This document shows positions 45,351 through 56,055 of a DNA stretch of 64,000 bases, piece after piece. The stretch lies in the NCBI GenBank assembly GCA_014529385.2, contig CM043968.1, positions 29,793,013 through 29,857,012 on the forward strand. Direction: 5' to 3'. Within the stretch, counting starts at the first letter, position 1; every line of letters starts with the position of its first letter. A program made the translations under genes and the position numbers. The DNA is from Adiantum capillus-veneris. Lineage: Eukaryota > Streptophyta > Polypodiopsida > Polypodiales > Pteridaceae. The notes under the pieces are model-generated. The model worked only from the letters and a program-made list of their open reading frames with translations, did no database searches and had not been told where the DNA came from.

Positions 45351-45847
45351 TGTGTGCTTCTCACATCCTTGTAACTATGGTCCTTTAGATTTTTTCTTGT
45401 TCTGGTTTACATATGTTTCAGGTAGATATGGTCATAGCCTCAGTCTTGGACCATTTTCAATATTGTCACAAAAATGGTCTTCCTAAAATGATGTCATAGT
45501 TGTTCTTCTTGCCAAATTCAACAATAGAAAAGATGTCCTTATAGTCAATGCCACAAGAAGTAACAAATAATTTTTCTAGCAGTCCTATGGTCCTTTCTAT
45601 GTGTCCGTCTACAAGTTGCAATTTCAGCATGGTAACCCTTACGGTTGATTTTTCCATTTTTTCCAGATCTCTTTTGTTGCGATGGAAACATCGGCTCCAC
45701 TGCCACGAATTGGCATGGTTTATACACCTTGGAACTCCATAGGAATAGTGGTGCTCCCATATACTCCCCTACCTTGTTTAATGGCATTGGCCTAGTGTTT
45801 AGCTGAGGCATTTCTAGCTCTTTGATCCCTTCCTTGATTTGAGTCAT
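45351..45847 (-). pseudogene. Relic X2: aspartic protease
   Basis: Minus strand contains LKLQLVDGHIERTIGLLEKL, FVTSCGIDYKDIFSIVEF and YDIILGRPFL, the C-terminal half of a Ty3 retropepsin of the same kind as in element G. The active-site aspartate region lies near 45690 but is degraded. Upstream frames around 45780 read LNTRPMPLNKVGEYMG, equivalent to the RSVPMNKVKE segment of G. Confidence 0.7.
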
Positions 45848-45992
45848 TGGTTTTTTTACACCAAATTTCTATAGAAATTTTCCCACAGTAGTCCACATGT
45901 TTGGTCTTATTTTGAGCAACTCGGCTAACGATTGGTGTCAACAAAATGTCTATATATCCTTTTGATTCAATGACCTTGTTGGAAGACAGTCT

Positions 45993-47880
45993 CTATGCTG
46001 GGACTGCAATAACATTTGACTTGGCCTCCTGCTCTCCCATATAGGATGGTAGTGTTCTTAGAAAATGGGGTTGATTGTCTATAGATTGTACAGACCCTTT
46101 GTCTCTCCAATACAATTGCACTTCTAGATTCATTTGAGATCCAGTCTCAAATTCCTCAATTGGTGGAAGACACACTCCTTTTCCATCATCAGTCTGGTTT
46201 ACTCGTCTACTTAGCTCACTGGCTTCATTGGCCTCTTTGACTTGTTTCCACAATCCATCAAGACCATTTATTTCTTTACAACCCTCAAGTATAGCTAGGT
46301 GAAATCCCTCAGAATAGTTGTCCATGGTATTCAACATTATCCTTGGTTCTAATGTTGGGTCCTTGAGATTGGGTCCATGATCGTAACTAGGATCTGGCTC
46401 TTTTTGTTCCTAGTTTGGTGGGATTATTGGTGTAGGTGGGACAAGGATCACATCCTCAGGTTTTCAACTGGTGGTTCTAGTAAATCTTGGATTGTTTGAA
46501 TCATTTTCTTGCACATTTTAAGCATTTACTTTTCTAGTTCCGCATATGGATATGTCATCCACCTCTATTCTTGTGTTTGGTTGTTTTGAGCCGTGTTTAT
46601 AAGCTTTCAGGAGGGCATCTAATGGCTCATTAACCTTCTCAACAAATATTGATCCTCTCAAACTAGCACTTCTTCATTTCTTCTCTGTGGATGGTTCTTC
46701 TAGAGGTTGAGGCATCTGCGCAAGAGAATGTGCAACCCTTTCCTCATGCTGTCTTATCTTCTCTTTAGCTTGGGTGAGATCCTCATCTAGGGATTTTAGC
46801 TCTTTTTCCCTACATGCTTTAATCCTAGCCCTATTCACAATGAGCCGCAATGTCCTTTTGTTTATCTCATACCTTCTTTCTTCAACTCCAAAATTAGGAG
46901 GTGGAGGCTGTATCGTCCTCATCACTCCATGTGTTTCTCTCATCTTCTGTTGCTTCAAAGGGCAGTACCCACTTTGGTTGTCATAATACATTGTAGTTGG
47001 TACTTGTACTTGTTTATTGTATGCTTCCATCATTGGTGTGTATCTCATGTCTATAGGAATTTTAACACCTGGCAGTGGAGGTTGTTGTCCTAAGATAGGT
47101 TGTGGCCTTGAAACTCCTACTGAACCTGGCGCATTCCTCGTAACTTTATCTAGGTGGAATAGGTGCTACTGGGCTAGGTTGTACATACCTCTCCCTAGAA
47201 TATTACATGCTTTAGTAGCACTCTTCCTCATATGGTTTGTCCATTTTCTCTCAATTTTGCACCACTTAAGCTCCTCCAAATGACACCTTATAAGAGGATT
47301 TAACCTCTTGACCATGTCCTCGATAAAATTTTCTTGATTGATAGGTACCATTGGTTTTGCAATGGACTCGGTCATTTGTGAATCACTGTGATGAAAGGAT
47401 ATGTCATCCTCTTGACTCTTACAATCCTTTTCTTTATATTCCTCATAGTTATCCACTAGATAAAGAGCTTCTTTGATCAATTCCTTAAGCGTCGGGCTCC
47501 TTATCATATGCAGATCGTTCTAAAGACCCGCATGTCCCATTCCCTAGATAAAGATCATCATCAATTGTGCCTACATAGGTAATTTTGCTCTCAGACAGAA
47601 CTTGACATATCTCTTAAGCGGGAATTCCGCCTTGCGTACTAATTTACCCTCTTTATGTTTGAATATGTGATCTTGCAAGACCGTATTGTGAGCTGTGCCA
47701 GTTTGCAAGAATTCTTTGATGAATTTCCAAACAGATCATCTAGAGTCTCAAAATTTGTGTTTTTCCACTGAGTCAAAACATGTATCCATGTCATACTCTA
47801 GAGTCAGTCCAAATCTTGCAAACTGCGTTGCAAAATCCTGAGAGGGTACCACTCTACCCTCAGATTTTGTTTTGTGTTCT
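45993..47880 (-). pseudogene. Relic X2: gag and gag-protease spacer
   Basis: From 47880 down the minus strand: capsid-like FKHKEGKLVRKAEFPLKRYV, KELIKEALYLVDNYEEYKEK, a Pro-rich part and a charged helix (RARIKACREKELKSLDEDL, 46674-47048), then HFLRTLPSYMGEQEAKS at 45993-46337. It matches element G and X1 in order. Multiple stops. A junction near 47880 joins it head to tail with X1. Confidence 0.65.
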
Positions 47881-47900
47881 TGTATGAAAGCTGGCAAAGT

Positions 47901-49881
47901 CTAATTTAATGTTTCACGTTTATTCTCCATAGATGCTTGTGACCCTGCATCATCGTACAGAGATTGTATATCTTCAAGGTAAAACTCGTGATCCATATTG
48001 ATCTCAACGATAGCTGCAGACTTAAAGGTTGCACTACCATCTTTTGTACTCCTAATCGCTTCCCATAGTGCTAGTGGCCATGGATTGTCCACTTTTTTGG
48101 AACTGAAATTATCATTTGTGACTTGGAGTCATCCGTGATATTAGCCACTATCCTTGCGTCCAATGATGTTTCTGTCTTTGGCCTCATATGATCATTCATT
48201 TAGTATTTTTTTGGTGATCACTTTCCGCGTCCCTTTTGTTGATAAACACTTCTTGTTTGGGAAAGTTTTATTTCTCTGGCTGCATTAGAGCATGAGCAAT
48301 CTCTATGAGTGATTTGCACATTTCTAGTCACTCTTTCTAGACTTTAGAAGGTGGATATGTTAGCCATCTCTATTCCACTATTTGATTTGGTTTCAATCTA
48401 GCCTCTTAAGCTTTCAATAGAGCCTCTAGAGATTCAAAACCTTTATCTACCAAGATTGAACCTCCCAATGATATCTTATATGTTTTCTCTTTCTCTGCTT
48501 GTTCCTTATTTTCCCTTTCTTATTTTTGTTGCTCTTTGGTTTGTTACAGCTAAGTTTCTAATTTGTTTTTCTTTTTCAACCTTTTTGTTTTCATTTTGTC
48601 TCATTTGGCTTTCCACAATTTTCTTCCAATCCTCATTGATATGCTCTCAATTTTTAGTTGAACTGGTGAGATAGGTTTATGTTTCAAGTTTATGTTTGGC
48701 AACTTCTTGAGCTTGAGATTGAGTCACCACATTCATAGGAATCATGGCTATTTTGAAGAAGGTAACACTCCTACAACATTCATTGTTTCCTTTCCCTTAT
48801 TGTTTCGGTGTTTTGGAAATTCAAGAATGACATGTGTATCACCACATTCTAGACAATATCCAAATACTGTGTGCTTTGCTTGATAGGAACAAAATCTTGC
48901 CCAATGATTACCTCTACACTCGTAGCATGGTCCTACTTGTTGTGTAGGTGGTGGTGTAGCCAATGGTTTCTTGTTTGGTCAAAATGGTCTTTGAACCATA
49001 CTCTTGATTGACTATGAGTATTAACGTGTTCTCGTCCATGGAATAATTATTTCTCATGGGTTGAGGCACATACTTAGTTGAATAAGTGTAGTTGAATACT
49101 TTTCTATTATCATTCAGAAGAGGTAGTTGTTGCCCTAGCATACATTGGGGTCTTGACTGTTGAGTGTTACATCATGAGGTGGAATGATCCCTTCCACAAG
49201 TTTCACATCTCCTAAATTGAGGTTTTTGTACATCTGGGTTCTATCTATAGCCTAGGTTTATTCTCCTCACCACTTCTTCAACTACTTGATCAATTATTGG
49301 CACAGTAGGAGTTTGAACATCCCACTTTGTTGTGGATTCACTCGTCATAGAAGAAGCACTACTAGTCACATTGTTGGCATCATCCATCACCTCTCCGAAG
49401 GCCTTACAATGGTCAACTAGATATAAAGATTCTCTAGTGACTTGCTCAAAAGTCATGCATGCTTTCAAATGTAGGTCCTTTTGAGAGTCTTGTTCCTCAA
49501 GTCCACAATGAAGAGAATTGATAGTCTCATCTTGCAATAACTCTCATAAATGACACCTCTCTATGTACTATTTGAAGCAAAGCAAAGCTTCCTTCACTTT
49601 CTCATTCTATCTTTGCTTGAAGGCATAGATATGTGACACCATGTTGTTCTTGATTCCCCTTTTAGAGAACTCCTCTACAAATTTTTGCAAGATTTGTGCT
49701 ATGTTTGGATAATCATCTTTGTTCAATTGTTGGAACCACATCAAGGTCGTTCCTTCCAATGACAACCCAAATCCTTCGCATTGGGTGTGAAAATATGCAA
49801 CCTGTTTGGCTCTCAGAACTTGTTTAAAGAGTGAAACATGGTCATATGGATCCCTTGACCCATTGTAATTTTTCTTGACAC
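47901..49881 (-). pseudogene. Relic X1: gag with zinc knuckles
   Basis: From the element D insertion downward: HVSLFKQVLRAKQVAYFHTQ and CEGFGLSLEGTTLMWFQQL (capsid domain), ACMTFEQVTRESLYLVDHC, CETCGRDHSTS, and at 48748-48963 CYECRGNHWARFC, a good CCHC knuckle, followed by CLECGDTH. A charged Lys/Glu-rich segment follows, then DIQSLYDDAGSQAS at 47901-48092. The frame is broken repeatedly. It is the host sequence of element D. Confidence 0.78.
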
Positions 49882-49886
49882 ATTTG
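49882..49886 (+). other. Target-site duplication of element D, left
   Basis: ATTTG, identical to 55494-55498. Confidence 0.95.
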
Positions 49887-50044
49887 TGTTAAGTATGGAG
49901 CCTGATTTACCCTTGTAATTTTCTGTGGTAAAAGCGCACATTTGTAAGGCCCCCATTATGAGGAGAAGCCATCGTGCGTGAAGGAAAATCACTCACCGGA
50001 AACCAAAATTTTCACGGACAAGAATCAGGGGCAACTTTAAAGGC

Positions 50045-50066
50045 CTCGGGGGCGGAGGCCCCCGAG
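50045..50066. other. Perfect GC hairpin in element D 5' LTR
   Basis: CTCGGGGGC, a four-base loop GGAG, and GCCCCCGAG form a perfect 9-bp stem. It lies in the segment missing from the 3' LTR. Confidence 0.85.
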
Positions 50067-50346
50067 ACTTTTTTTTCGCCGGAATATTATGACCAGACGG
50101 CGTTCAGAAAGTGGTCGAAAAACAACCGGTCGGTTGGTCGGTGGCCGGTAGTCAATGGCCGGTGGCCGGTGGTTGGAAGTCAATGGCTGGTGGCCGAATT
50201 CAATGGTCGGTGGCCGAATTCAAAAGCGAACTTGTCTTCTCAAGGGCGGCCACACATGGGCGGATTGGAGGGTCCGATTTGGACTTATTCGCACAAGGGC
50301 GGCTACACATGGCTGTCTCTCATAAGAGAGGGCAGCCCTTTTAGCC

Positions 50347-50354
50347 TATAAAAG
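50347..50354 (+). promoter_or_regulatory. TATA box of element D LTR
   Basis: tataaaag within gcctataaaaggaggcc, conserved in the 3' LTR at 55115 and, on the other strand, in element C. Transcription would start a short distance downstream, before the TC tract. Confidence 0.7.
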
Positions 50355-50553
50355 GAGGCCATTTCTACACACATTTCATAGTGTAAAGTTGATGCAACAA
50401 GGTGAGTGTGAGGTGGTGAGAGTGAAGCAAGGCAGGAGCTCCATTAAGGGTATAATCCCTTTGTAAACTACTTCTTGTTTTGAAGTACTAAAGCCATTGA
50501 GTGGCTGCTTTCCCGTGGACGTAGCCCACATTGGGTGAACCATGTATATCGTG

Positions 50554-50554
<1 letters not shown>

Positions 50555-50637
<83 letters not shown>
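50555..50637 (+). repeat. (TC)n microsatellite in element D 5' LTR
   Basis: About 80 bases of TC. The element C copies have about 26 and 14 bases at the same position. Confidence 0.97.
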
Positions 50638-50640
<3 letters not shown>

Positions 50641-50726
50641 CTATAATCTCGTGTATATAAATCTGTCTCTCTCCATTAAGTAATCTACTCAATTATCTAT
50701 TTAGCTACGTCTTATTTCCTAACAAC

Positions 50727-50742
50727 TGGTATCAGAGCAAGG
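50727..50742 (+). other. Primer binding site of element D (initiator Met tRNA)
   Basis: TGGTATCAGAGCAAGG two bases after the LTR end. Confidence 0.9.
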
Positions 50743-50797
50743 TTTGCTTGTAGCTAAATTATCTCAAGGAAAGGATTCCTTGAATTGAGTGGGAGTT

Positions 50798-51538
50798 ATG
50801 GCGGAGGAAGTGAAACTCAAGATTGAGAAGTTCAACGGCAAAAACTTCCAACATTGGAAGATGCAGATTGAAGAATATCTCTACCAGAAGGACCTCTATT
50901 TTCCACTAGGCGGTCTTGTGAAGAAGCCCGCAACAATGGCAGATGAAGCATGGATTGTCCTTGATCGAAAGGCACTGGGAACAATCCGGTTAAGCTTGGC
51001 GTCAACGGTGGCCTTCAATGTTTCGGAGATGAAGACCACAGAGGACTTGATGAGGTCACTTGACGACTTCTACGAGAAACCATCGGCATCCAATAAGGTA
51101 TTTCTTATGAAGCGCTTGTTCAATCTAAAGATGGCAGAGAATGGTTCAGTTGCAGAACACCTAAATGACTTTAACACAAACATAAGTCAACTTCGATCAG
51201 TGAAAATCAATTTCGATGACGAAGTGCGAGCTCTCCTTATACTATCATCTCTACCGGATAGTTGGGACAGCCTTGTGATGGCTGTAAGTAATTCTATCTC
51301 TGGCACAAATACTCTTAAGTTTGATGATGTTGTGGGTGTTCTCCTAAGCGAGGAAATGCGAAGGAGAAGCACAGGAGAATCATCAAGTGCTGCACTATCA
51401 GTGGAAACAAGAGGAAGGCTTAAGGAGAGGTTCAAAAACCAAAAGGGTCGTGATCGCTCAAGGCGGAGCAAGTCACGCACAAAGTTAGTTCTTGAATGTT
51501 GGAACTGCGGCAAGAAGGGCCACGTCAAGAAGGATTGA
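50798..51538 (+). pseudogene. Element D Gag, ends at a stop inside the zinc knuckle
   Basis: The ATG at 50798 (gttATGGcgg) opens MAEEVKLKIEKFNGKNFQHW, a typical copia Gag start, through MKRLFNLKMAENGSVAEHLN and LRSVKINFDDEVRALLILSS to the knuckle CWNCGKKGHVKKD. The next codon is TGA (51536-51538), exactly where the final knuckle cysteine belongs; a change from TGC or TGT would explain it. The frame continues open afterwards. Gag would coat element RNA in cytoplasmic particles. Confidence 0.88.
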
Positions 51539-53161
51539 TGGTCCAAGAAGAAGAATGAGACAGAGTCTCAAGACAACAAGCCAACATCGGAGGCCAATGT
51601 GGCAAGTAAAGTAGAGCAAGATGCTTTAATTCTCTCATTAGACAATGTGTCTAATTCCTGGATAGTAGATTCCGGGGCTTCATTCCATGCGACACCACAC
51701 AAGCAACATTTCCAAGACTACACCAAAGGTAATTTTGGGTATGTATACTTGGGAGATGATGAAGCTTGTGAGATTGTCGGCAAAGGTACTGTTTCTGTCA
51801 AAACTGCTAATGGAAATGAATGGAAGCTTAAAGATGTTAGGCATGTTCCTTCTCTTCGCAAAAATTTGATCTCTACAGGACAATTGGACGATGAAGGTCA
51901 CAACATTGCATTCGGAAACAAACGGTGGAAGATCTCAAAGGGATCTTTGGTGGTTGCCAAGGGTGAAAAAGTCGGTACACTTTACTTGTGTACTATTAGC
52001 ACACAACCTTCAGCTTGTGCAGCAACTACAGAAGTTGACAGTGCGGTGTGGCACTACCAACTTGGGCATATGAGTGCCAAAGGAATGCAAATCCTTCAAA
52101 CAAAGAATCTTCTACCAGGTTTGAAAGAAGTGGACTTAGAGTTCTATGAAGATTGTGTTTATGGTAAACAAAAGAGGGTAAAATTTCAAAAATCAGGAAA
52201 TAAAAGAAAAAATAAAAAACTTGAGTTGGTTCATTCTGATGTTTCGGGTCCTGCAAGTACACCATCACTTGGTGGCTCATTGTACTATGTAACATTCATA
52301 GACGATGCGACTAGAAAAACATGGGTTTATGTCATGAAGAATAAATCCGATGTATTTTCCATATTTCAAAGGTGGAAAGCCTTTGTGGAGAATGAAACTA
52401 GTACCAAGGTTAAATGCCTCAGATCCGACAATGGAGGCGAATATTGCAGCCAAGCTTTTGAAAGCTTTTGTGCTAGCAATGGCATTCGGAGGCAAAGGAC
52501 AACCCCAAGTACACCTCAACAAAATGGGATTTCAGAAAGGATGAACAGGACAATCATGGAACGAGCACGAAGCATGCAGCTACATGCAGGCCTACCACTT
52601 GAGCTTTGGGCAGAAGCTGTAAGTACGTATGTGTACTTAATCAATCGGTCACCCTCAACGGCATTGGATGGGGGAGTTCCAGAAGAGGCATGGACAGGTA
52701 AACCGGTAAATTATGCATTTCTCAAAGTTTTTGGGTGTGAGGCTTTCATGCACATAGATAGAAGCCTAAGATCAAAGTTAGATGCAAAGTCCAAAAAGTG
52801 TTTCTTCGATGGCTATGGAGAAGGAGACTTTGGGTATCGCCTATGGAATCCTGAAGATGGTAAAATCTTAAGGAGTAGGGATGTAATTTTTAACGAACAA
52901 AATATGTACAAAGATTACTTGGAAAGAAAACAAACAAAAGAAACAGGTGATGAGTACATGGATCTTGAGGACGGTGAAGACTCAAGGACGGCAAATGGTG
53001 ACAATGTGCAACAACGTCAACCAAATGAGGAGCCTCAACCTATTCCCCAAAGATCTACAAGAGCAAGTACACCTCCAGAAAGGTTTGTTCCTTCCTTCAA
53101 CCATCTCTTGATCTCAGATTCTGGAGAGCCGGAATCATATGAAGAAGCTATGCAACATTAA
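51539..53161 (+). pseudogene. Element D protease and integrase
   Basis: Same frame as gag after the TGA. Protease: WIVDSGASFHATPHKQHF with an intact DSG (about 51656). Integrase: HHCC finger (HYQLGHMSAKG to DCVYGKQ), core aspartates in LVHSDVSGPAS and LRSDNGGEYC and the glutamate in QNGISERMNRT, then VFGCEAFMHI and a charged tail. It ends at TAA 53159-53161 in the linker before RT (AMQH, stop, SKEEW). All catalytic residues seen are intact. Confidence 0.9.
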
Positions 53162-54067
53162 TCCAAAGAAGAATGGACGAAGAGCATGCAAGTGGAGATG
53201 GACTCACTACATCGCAACCAAACATGGGAGTTGGTTGAGTTGCCTAAAGGTAAGCGGGCACTTCAAAACAAATGGGTGTACAAGCTAAAGGAAGAAGAAG
53301 GTGGGAAGAAAAGGTACAAGTCTAGGCTTGTGGTAAAAGGTTTTTCTCAAAAGAAAGGTATTGACTTCAATGAAATATTTTCTCCTGTTGTAAAAATGAA
53401 CTCAATTAGGCTCGTCTTAAGCCTTGTGGCTGCTCATGATCTAAATCTCGAGCAAATGGATGTAGATACGGCATTCCCTCACGGTGACTTAGAGGAGGAA
53501 ATCTACATGCTTCAACCAAAGGGGTATGAAGTAAAAGGTAAGGAGAAAATGGTTTGCAGATTAAAGAAGAGCTTGTATGGTTTAAAGCAAGCATCAAGAC
53601 AATGGTACTTGAAGTTTGATCGATGGATGTTGGATCATGGATTCACAAGATGCAACTCGGATCACTGCGTCTACACGGAGAATTTGGGAGATGGGAAATT
53701 CATCATCCTAATGTTGTATGTTGATGACATGTTGATTGCAAGTGCTAACATGCAGGACATCAAAGACCTAAAAGAGGAGCTGTCCAAATCTTTTTCAATG
53801 AAAGATTTAGGTGCTGCAAAGAGGATACTTGGTATGAAAATATCAAGGGACAGGACGAAGAAGACAATAAAGCTATCTCAAGAAGATTACATCAAGAAGG
53901 TACTAGAAAGGTTTGCAATGCAAAATGCAAAACCAGTTTCTACACCTTTGGCTGGTCATTTTAAACTAACGAAGGATATGTGTCCAAAGACACAAGAGGA
54001 GATAGCCTATATGTCTAAAGTTCCATATGCTGCAGCGGTAGGTTCTCTAATGTATGCTATGGTCTGA
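53162..54067 (+). pseudogene. Element D reverse transcriptase
   Basis: Same frame. It shows TWELVELPKGKRALQNKWVY, KARLVVKGF-type KSRLVVKGFSQKKGIDF, MDVDTAFPHGDLEEEIYM, YGLKQASRQWY and the catalytic YVDDMLIA (53717). The frame terminates at TGA 54065-54067 because one base is missing: downstream coding continues in the next frame as TRPDIVHAVGVVSRF-like sequence. Confidence 0.9.
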
Positions 54068-54678
54068 CAAGGCCAGACATTGTACATGCAGTGGGAGTTG
54101 TGAGTAGGTTCATGGAAAACCCAGGTAAAGAGCATTGGCAAGCTGTGACGTGGATACTTAGGTATCTAAAAGGGACAACAACAAATGCTTTGTATTTTGG
54201 AGGAGCTGATATTTTTCTAGAAGGGTATGTTGATGCAGATATGGCAGGTGACAAAGATACTCGAAGGAGCACTACTGGCTATGTGTTCACGGTTGGAGGC
54301 ACAGTAGTAAGCTGGGCTTCAAAGCTGCAGAAAGTGGTTTCACTTTCTACCACGGAAGCAGAGTATGTAGCAATGACGGAGGCAAGCAAAGAAATTCTGT
54401 GGCTTCACAGATTCTTAGAAGAGCTTGGATTCAAACAAGACAATTGTGTCTTGTACAGTGATAGCCAAAGCGCTATCCATCTTGCGAAGAACTCAGCCTT
54501 TCATTCAAGGACAAAGCACATTGAGGTGAGATATCACTTCATACGCACTCTTTTGGAAGAGGGACAACTAAAGCTAGGAAAGGTGCATACAAGTGAAAAT
54601 CCTACAGACATGTTTACAAAGGTGGTCAACAAGGAGAAGTTGAGCTTTTGCTCATCTTCAATCGGCATTCAAGGATAA
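54068..54678 (+). pseudogene. Element D RNase H
   Basis: Frame shifted by one base relative to RT. It contains GYVDADMAGDKDTRRSTTGY, SLSTTEAEYVAMTEA, LYSDSQSAIHLAKN and a C-terminal HTSENPTDMFTK, all standard for copia RNase H. The catalytic Asp/Glu/Asp residues are present. Confidence 0.9.
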
Positions 54679-54727
54679 GAAGCCAGAATGGAAAGCAGTC
54701 ACAGGTTTGGTTTGGAGATCAGTCTCC

Positions 54728-54738
54728 AAGTGGGAGAT
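54728..54738 (+). other. Polypurine tract of element D
   Basis: AAGTGGGAGAT directly precedes the 3' LTR. The same tract is found in element C. Confidence 0.85.
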
Positions 54739-55322
54739 TGTTAAGTATGGAGCCTGATTTACCCTTGTAATTTTCTGTGGTAAAAGCGCACATTTGTAAG
54801 GCCCCCATTATGAGGAGAAGCCATCGTGCGTGAAGGAAAATCACTCACTGGAATATTATGACCGGACGGCGGTCGGAAAGTGGTCGGAAAACAACCGGTC
54901 AGTTGGCCGGTGGCCGGTAGTCAATGGCCGGTGGTCGGTGGTCGGAAGTCAATGGCCGGTGGCCGAATTCAATGGTTGGTGGCCGAATTCAAAAGCGAAC
55001 TTGTCTTCTCAAGGGCGGCCACACATGGGCGGATTGGAGGGTCCGATTTGGACTTATTCGCACAAGGGTGGCTACACATGGTTGTCTCTCATAAGAGAGG
55101 GCAGCCCTTTTGGCCTATAAAAGGAGGCCATTTCTACACACTTTTCATAGTGTGAAGTTGATGCAACAAGGTGAGTGTGAGGTGGTGAGAGTGAAGCAAG
55201 GCGGGAGCTCCATTAAGGGTATAATCCCTTTGTAAACTACTTCTTGTTTTGAAGTACTAAAGCCATTGAGTGGCTGCTTTCCCGTGGACGTAGCCCACAT
55301 TGGGTGAACCACGTATATCGTG

Positions 55323-55409
<87 letters not shown>

Positions 55410-55493
55410 CTATAATCTCGTGTATATAAATCTGTCTCTCTCCATTAAGTAATCTACTCAATTATCTATTTAGCTACGTCTTATTTCCTAACA
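54739..55493 (+). repeat. Element D 3' LTR (755 bp)
   Basis: Partner of 49887-50724, shorter by an internal deletion between two CCGGA/CTGGA motifs (near 54849). TC tract at 55327-55406. Substitutions such as agacggcgtt versus ggacggcggt show some age. Confidence 0.95.
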
Positions 55494-55498
55494 ATTTG

Positions 55499-55590
55499 GC
55501 CACTTGAGATGGTCTCAATTGTCGTGGTTCAGTCATTAATCTGACCAATTTGGGGTCTCTTACAAAGACGTCTCTTGTTGTCTCTTCTTG
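55499..55590 (-). pseudogene. Relic X1 gag, part upstream of the D insertion
   Basis: The minus strand reads coding sequence of the RDPKLVRLMTEP type that leads up to the D insertion point. On the other side of D, X1 continues with NGSRDPYDHVSLFKQ. This shows D split a gag gene. Confidence 0.6.
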
Positions 55591-55599
55591 CCTTGGAGA

Positions 55600-56026
55600 A
55601 AAACCTAGTGGATTCCTCTCTGATATATGCTCTGGCATCATTTTTGGAAATCAATGTCCAAAACTTGGCTGAAAGTATGAAGAGATTTGATTACCCTTGT
55701 ATATATATCTTTCCAGGTCGATTGGATCAACAAGTTCGTACTCTTACTATCGTCACAACCTGCACTCATTTGGCATCTGTATACGTGAATGCATAAAGGT
55801 TCTAATGAATGTCAACTCTCCAACATTGGGTTCTACAGACTTAAGGAAGGTATGTGGATCCCCATTTGTGGATATATATACAAGCCCTCCTAAGCCTCAT
55901 CCATTGGAACTCTCATGGCATTCAGGCGTTCCGGGGCAGGCAACATGAGAGGCGACCTCTAAACACCCCTCAAGGCTCCCGTGCTGCTCAATTGGGGCTG
56001 GGGCAACCACAAGTAAGGAACAACAA
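55600..56026. other. Unassigned flank of the hAT element
   Basis: Open frames exist on the plus strand, but none resembles a known protein. It is the left flank of the hAT insertion; the right flank (60472 onward) is a Ty3 integrase relic, so this may be part of the same older element. Confidence 0.4.
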
Positions 56027-56034
56027 CAACAAAC
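56027..56034. other. hAT target-site duplication, left
   Basis: CAACAAAC, identical to 60464-60471. An 8-bp duplication is diagnostic of hAT transposons. Confidence 0.92.
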
Positions 56035-56055
56035 CTAAGTTGCATTGTACGTTAT

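Larger units (their letters stand above)
49887..50724 (+). repeat. Element D 5' LTR (838 bp)
   Basis: TGTTAAGTATGGAGCC to TCCTAACA. It contains GGCCGGTGG-type short repeats (about 50135-50220), TATAAAAG at 50347, and a TC tract (50555-50637). About 80 bases near 50000-50080 are absent from the 3' LTR. Confidence 0.95.
49887..55493 (+). mobile_element. Element D: Ty1/copia retrotransposon, structurally complete
   Basis: LTRs at 49887-50724 and 54739-55493, a methionine-tRNA primer site, gag-pol in copia order and a polypurine tract lie between perfect ATTTG target repeats. It interrupts X1 gag on the opposite strand: X1 coding resumes at 55499. Pol carries two in-frame stops and one single-base deletion, so D is complete in structure but not in coding. 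It is the same family as element C. Confidence 0.97.

Noticed and set aside
55600..56026. Plus-strand open frames as a host gene exon
   Set aside because: No homology recognised, no splice context, and the sequence lies between two transposon insertions.
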